NCBI GenBank assembly: GCA_050084985.1
Contig: JBITNC010000001.1
Coordinates: forward strand, 26,288,001 to 26,352,000
Reading direction: 5' to 3'
Origin: Nageia nagi
Taxonomy: Eukaryota; Pinophyta
Length of the DNA: 64,000 nucleotides
In this document: positions 58,881 through 64,000 of the stretch, one piece after another
How the letters are laid out: each line of letters opens with the position of its first letter
How positions within the stretch are numbered: the stretch's first letter is position 1
Translations under genes and position numbers: made by a program
Notes under the pieces: generated by a model
The model's input: the letters and a program-made list of their open reading frames with translations, nothing else
Told to the model about the DNA's origin: nothing
Databases searched by the model: none

Positions 58881-59351
58881 ATATTTTCTCATAGTTTATG
58901 ATGTAGTAACTACAATGAGAATCAATTGTTAGTTATTAGAAGCATTTGCTACTATTATTGGATATCTATTTTTTTTGTAAATAAAAGTTTTGGGGTCTTA
59001 GTTTTCGAAAACCTGCTTTAACTTTTTACCTATATCGAAAAAATAATAGTGAAGGATAATATTGTTGCATGATAAATAACTTAAGGATGAAGAAAATAAT
59101 AACAATAATAATACATATACTTGGTCATAATAATATTTCTTAAATATTATTATTTCACTTTAATGAAACATTAGATTTTTCCTTATATGTAATATTACAT
59201 TTTTACTCAAGATATGTAATAGGTCCAAGTATCTCTACAATAAATAATGAGTCCTTTAAAATAATTAGTGTCCTTTAACCTTATTCAAGATAATGCAAAA
59301 GAAAATAATTAATATCAAAGTTCATTCTTGAGTTATTATGAGATTAGATAT
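58881..59351. other. No recognisable feature
   Basis: AT-rich DNA between the LINE fragment and an LTR; contains ttttggggtctta (58990), similar to the phrase ttttgggtcctta at 48279 and 52820. Confidence 0.4.
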
Positions 59352-59834
59352 TGTTGGATTTATACCTTAAAGAGTAAAATGTTAATCTACCAAGATCTTA
59401 AGAAGGCTCTCCAAACCAACGTAACAAATAACCAATCTCACAACTTGAACACACAAGAAGTATAGTGGTTTCTCCATCTCTTGGGAGTACATCAAATTTA
59501 AACTATATTTTATATTACTTCTCACAAGAGAACTCTCATACAAATTCTCAATAATTATTTTATAAAAATTCTTCTACAAAACTCATACAAGAGTAATCCT
59601 ATAATTATACAAGACTAGCATTTTTATGCTTCTCCAAGTGTGTGTTATGAGAGGGGGCTAGCCCTTTATTTATAGCATACAACTCTCTCTTTAACCACCC
59701 TTTTACCCAAGGGTTAAGTTAACCTTTTCTAATATCTTATTCTCTTAATACTTAAGGTATCTAGATACCTTTAAGTATTAAGTGGGTTACATTAAAAAGA
59801 GATATTACAAACTAATGCATTATAATTTCTAACA
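59352..59834 (-). repeat. Copia 3' LTR of a second, related element
   Basis: 483 bp, TGTTAGAAATTATAATG...TATAAATCCAACA on minus. It shares with the LTR at 12434 the phrases ttgggagtacatc, ccctttatttatagcat, aacccaagggt.aagtta, cttaaggtatcta.atac and tttctaacactccc. TATA-like box (minus TATAAATA) at 59667-59674. Followed by a polypurine tract (plus ctcccccttaat, 59835-59846), so it is the 3' LTR of a minus-strand element. Confidence 0.85.
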
Positions 59835-60745
59835 CTCCCCCTTAATGCAATATTGGGGTAGAGAGTCGATAAGACAAAGAAAAAGAAAAAGAGAGTTCTC
59901 TTTTATAAGAATGCAATCAGAGATAAGAACTTATGAGAAAGTAATAGAATTTAGATGGTTCTACAAGGTCAAACTACTTAACCATTTTAACAAATGGTTT
60001 TACAATACAATCATTAACTATAAACGATTTCAATGTACAAGTAATAATCATTCAACAAGTTGACATGATAAGCCTCCATGAGCTTGCTCATTCAAAGTAA
60101 GTAGCCTCCATGAGCTTGCTCATTCAAAGTAAGTAGCCTCCATTAAGAAGAAATATGCATACTACAAGCAATTCATAAATAAGACCAGTTAGTTGCATCA
60201 TACATTCATTCATAAATTAATCATTAATAATACAATCCATGCATTGATCAAATGGTGCATACAAAGAGTCAAGTAAACATATATGCACAATATCAAAGAT
60301 GATATCCATCATCAACTATGATATCTAATAATATGACATATGCATACTAAATATCATATTTTCACTAAAACAAAATATATCATACACGAACATGTATATT
60401 AATATCTAAATGTGTATAATATCCAATACACTATCAACCACATGTTACCTAGTCAACTTTACCATACTAAGTAATAAGTTCAACTTTACCATCCTAAGCA
60501 ATAAGGTCAACTTTACAATCATAAAAAATTATATAAGTTTATATATATACTATAGACCTTAAGAAAGCATGCACCATGAATGAAAAAGTATACTAAGAAG
60601 TTGTTATATGCCTAAGGAGTTATTGTACAGAAGTTGAAGTGTATATGATATATGGTAGTTGAAGTTGAAGGATAAGCTGACATCATATTTATTTCTCCCC
60701 CTTGATGATAACTTCATCAATCAAAGATGCATTCACCTACTGTAA
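59835..60745 (-). other. 3' noncoding region of the second copia element
   Basis: Alike 12922-13860 in order: purine tract, acaatacaatcattaac, tccatgagcttgct, then ctcccccttgatgataacttcatcaa at about 60697, which corresponds to the end of pol at 13832. A 32-bp phrase (cctccatgagcttgctcattcaaagtaagtag) is duplicated in tandem at 60074-60137. Confidence 0.75.
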
Positions 60746-61000
60746 AAAATGATGCATAATCACATATGAGTTCCTCACATATGGATAACCAAATAGTGCC
60801 AAAATGCACTTACTGATTCCTCACATAGTGAAAATTGAAATAGTGCTAGTAGAAGCCAAGAGTAGAAACTAATATGTACCACTAGTTCCTTGCACAAGTC
60901 GAACTAACCACAAAGGTGTACATCAAATATGTAAAATATGTACAACTAGTTCCTCACATGGAACAGACTAACCATGAAGGTCTATAAGCTACATGTCAAT
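60746..61000. repeat. Decayed tandem repeat related to the 49-bp unit
   Basis: tgtac.actagttcct..cac followed by aactaaccac.aaggt occurs at about 60876 and 60942, and earlier weaker copies at 60768 and 60810. It matches the unit at 13508-13749. Confidence 0.7.
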
Positions 61001-61250
61001 GATGCATAAGTTTTTATCTATTTACAAACATGTTGAGTAAAAGGTTTAAGGTCTTCTTCAATAATACTATAACATAGATGAAGAAAAAGCCACAATAAGT
61101 AAACTTGACTATGCCACTAGGCAATATGCCCAAGCCATAAAAAAAATGCCATCATAACCATGCTACTAGTTAAGATGTATATGATGGAAAAAGGCAGCAT
61201 TCATCCAATTACATGGATGTAATTTTCCATCAAAGATTGTAATGTGGAAG

Positions 61251-61412
61251 AAGGGTGAACCTTTTTACCCACTCCAACATTCAACAATCACAGAGAAGGG
61301 TAAACCTTTTTAACCACTCCAAGGCTTGGTAATGATGAAGAAGGTCGAACCTTTTTAACTACTCCAACATGTGGTAATCACATAGAAGGTTGAACATTTT
61401 TAATCACTCCAT
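61251..61412. repeat. Tandem repeat, 45-bp unit, about 3.6 copies
   Basis: Units start with aagg.tgaacctttttaa.cactcc at 61251, 61296, 61341 and 61386, exactly 45 bp apart. Confidence 0.95.
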
Positions 61413-63000
61413 TTTGCATAGATTGGCATTAGCGTTTCATAACTTCATAAAATAAACAAGAATCCATCCAAGTAAAATTATGTAAGGTGTTTATATATTG
61501 CTAATTTGCATCATTATAAAATGAAGAGTTGTTATAACCATGATATATTTCTTGGCACACTAAAGTGTAAACAAGGATTCAATATTCTTTGTTAGAATAC
61601 TCCCAAATGTACTCATACATGTCTTGTTCAAAGTAAGAAATGTGGACATAACAAGATAAAGGGTAATGAATAATCATCATATATTAACTAATGATTATAA
61701 TTTAATATGATATTCCCCCTTAAGGGTTAAATTCATAAATGATCATATGATCATCCTATCATATTATGTGTAAGCATTTTAAATTTTGCAAAAACTATAT
61801 GTTGCCAAAAATGTGTTGTATGGTAAAACATTGCTTTCCCAAAATTATTGAACAATTATAAAGGCTTAAATTTTAATAAGTTATCATAAATGTCCACACA
61901 TTCATTCACTAGAATTTCTTTTTCTTTTAAACAATATGTGCTTAAGAAAGGTATCTAGCTTGTATTTCAAAAGAAAATGTCCTTGAAAAAGTGTCTTGCT
62001 TTTACTATTTGCATTAATAGTTATGTGGAGAAAGAAATCCCATATGCATTAGACATAAGGTAAGACACATATATAAAATATTTTTACTTTTAGTTTATTG
62101 TGTAGCTTTATTAAGAAACTACGCCTCAAGTTGTATGAGGAACATAGGCAATGGGCCACAACAAGTGGAACTTGCATAAAGTGGTGGGCCATAATAAGTG
62201 GAACCCGTAATAAATTTTGGTGCAATCAATTTTACGTAATATTGCTCAAAACATAATGATGTGCCCCTCAATTTTAAATTTAATACAATAATTGCTCCTC
62301 CATGATGATTTAATATACTTATGGATAATAACGTCCATAAATAAGAATCACCCTTTTATTTTGGACTCCCTCCAAGAATTAAATTTTAGTTCTTTTACGA
62401 GGTTCTAAGGGGCAGCACCACTGCATGCCACCCCCATCACGAGATGAGGATTCAAAATTTTCAAGAAGGGTAAAAATGGACACTCCCAAAACGATTCAAG
62501 CTTTAAAAATACACTATTTTACCAAGTGCACTCTACTCACAAAATTAGTAAATTCACATCCAAAAATTATTTTATCTTTCTCCCATTTGTTGTTACTTAA
62601 AATAACACCATAAAAAATTATAAACATGCCATGGTATTAATAATCATTTATTAGCCAAAAAATATTATTATAAATTAACAATATGGATAATAAAAATTAA
62701 TTAAATGTATTTATGAAAAATACATAACCCCTCAAATATTGAACAAGTAAATCCCTTGAAAAATGGGTGTTGAAAAAGGAAGTTGCAAAGTTTAAAAAAA
62801 TCACCCATATCACTTTATAAAAAGTGGAAAAATACCTCTCAACATTAAATATTAACCCTAAAGTTAATAAATAAGGGTTTAAAGGTAAGAAAAAATACCC
62901 CACATTATGTGAAATACACAAAAGTAAAACCTCCACCACCAAAACAAATTAAATAAATCATTGCTTCCTCCATGATAAAAAATTATACTATGTTTGAGCC
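61413..63000. other. No recognised coding; possible interior of the second copia element
   Basis: If the element at 59.35 kb were complete, minus-strand pol would be expected here; none is readable. 62425-62613 is an unidentified plus frame. Confidence 0.45.
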
Positions 63001-63094
63001 ACTACCAAAAGGGAGGTGGAGGAGGCTATGGGTGCCAACCCATAGGAGGCCATGATTTTTTTTATTTATAGGGTGCCAATTTTTATTTGTTGTG

Positions 63095-63436
63095 TGGTTC
63101 CTAGAGGAGGCTCGTGCCCCCTAAATGGGTATACAGATCCATTGGAGTCTCGTGCCCCTCATGGAGTGGGTAGCTCCTAGTAAGGAGTCCACACCCTTTC
63201 ATGGGAGAACATGACCTCATGGTGGCACGCACCCCCTTGGGGTGGCGACCCCTATGGGGTATCACACCCACCTTGGGGTGAACGTGGTCCCTTTGGGGAC
63301 ACACACCCCCCTTGGGTGGATGTGACCCCATAAAAGAACACGTGCCCCCCTTAATGGTAGTGGCCCCCTTTGGGAATCTGATCCACCTTGGTGGATGCGA
63401 CCCCATTTGGGGAAGTGCCCAAACCCTTTGGGTTGT
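63095..63436. repeat. GC-rich palindromic array, 19-bp period, about 18 units
   Basis: Small inverted repeats of the type accccctttggggt are centred at about 63103, 63122, 63140, 63160, 63180, 63199, 63218, 63238, 63254, 63274, 63293, 63313, 63330, 63349, 63368, 63387, 63406 and 63426, on average 19 bp apart. Arms are 3-6 bp, loops 2-6 bp. A further palindrome (atgggtgccaacccat) lies at 63029-63044. The long minus frames across it (63101-63493, 63262-63477) exist only because GC-rich repeats contain few stops. Confidence 0.9.
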
Positions 63437-64000
63437 GCTTTTTTTATTATATAAAACATAGATGATTTTTGTAGCAAAAAAATATATATACATAATATAT
63501 TTTGATTTTAAAATTTGCCCTTTTTATAAAAAATATAAAAAAATAAAGGAAATTTTGTATAAACACTGAATTTATTATTGCAACTTGCAAGTTTTTATAA
63601 AAAATATGTAGCCTCTTTTTTCTTAAAATAAACATCAATTTAATTTTTACAACTTTTTCATATTGTAGAGAAATACTTTTGTAAACTATATGTTAAAAAA
63701 ATTGCAAGCTCCCCTTTTTTTTAAATAATTTGTAAGAGTATTACTTAAGTTAGATATTTAAAATCTAAACAAATACCATATGTTAGATCTAATTTTTAAA
63801 TACTACTAACATGTAACTAAGGTAAAATTTTACCTTATATTTTAGCCCATTATTCTCAAGATAAAACATGTTAGTATAAATATCTAATTTCACCTTCAAA
63901 ATAAGAAATTGAAATGAACTAACCATTGAAGTTTGAAATAAAATTGAAACAAGTTTAAAGGTTAGATATACTTTAAATTTGAGGAGAGTTACCTCAAATT
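63437..64000. other. AT-rich DNA, nothing recognised
   Basis: Runs of a and t; no motif. Confidence 0.5.

Noticed and set aside
63101-63493. 130-residue minus frame with His/Pro/Gly-rich protein
   Set aside because: It is the translation of the GC-rich 19-bp palindromic array, where stops are rare by composition; the overlapping second minus frame (63262-63477) shows the same effect.

Overview
The window is nuclear DNA of a seed plant, visibly AT-rich, with no intact host gene that I can recognise. Nearly everything identifiable is a transposable element or a tandem repeat. Elements are nested, LTR elements are old and broken, and degenerate TTTAGGG/TTAGGG-like blocks are interspersed. This fits a very large, slowly purged plant genome; a gymnosperm is my best guess, but the sequence alone does not prove it.

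Layout. (1) 1-8924: remains of a CACTA (En/Spm) DNA transposon on the minus strand, with tnp2 transposase pieces at 4.68-6.9 kb and a DUF4216 piece at 1-300. It is interrupted at about 1.7-4.4 kb by a broken plus-strand Ty1/copia element. Just upstream of tnp2, on the same strand, lies a fragment that looks like a SET domain (7.58-8.1 kb). (2) 8925-26211: a Ty3/gypsy element on the minus strand with paired LTRs and a near-perfect 5-bp target duplication. A younger complete Ty1/copia element (12434-21168, TSD aatac, LTRs about 98-99% identical by eye) has landed inside its RNase H region. (3) 26.3-30.2 kb: repeat-rich block: G-strand telomere-like repeats, an 11-bp minisatellite, C-strand telomere-like repeats, an AT-rich spacer and a 41-bp repeat centred on CCTAGG. 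(4) 30301-35744: a full-length but dead L1-type LINE with poly(A) tail and a 12-bp TSD. (5) 36.4-40.7 kb: exon-like unidentified pieces and a second telomere-like block with a 1345-bp duplication. (6) 40.8-52.1 kb: LTRs and gag remnants of gypsy elements, including an internally deleted element (41096-44840, TSD accaa) sitting inside another LTR. (7) 52.1-59.3 kb: unassigned DNA with two LINE fragments. (8) 59.35-63 kb: LTR and 3' noncoding part of a second copia element related to the one at 12.4 kb but without pol. (9) 63.09-63.44 kb: a GC-rich array of about 18 mini-palindromes at 19-bp spacing.

No genes work together as an operon or pathway. The functional relations are within elements: gag, protease, integrase, reverse transcriptase and RNase H of LTR elements, and ORF1/ORF2 of LINEs. 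All coding regions carry stops or frameshifts. Percent identities were estimated by reading the two copies side by side, not computed.
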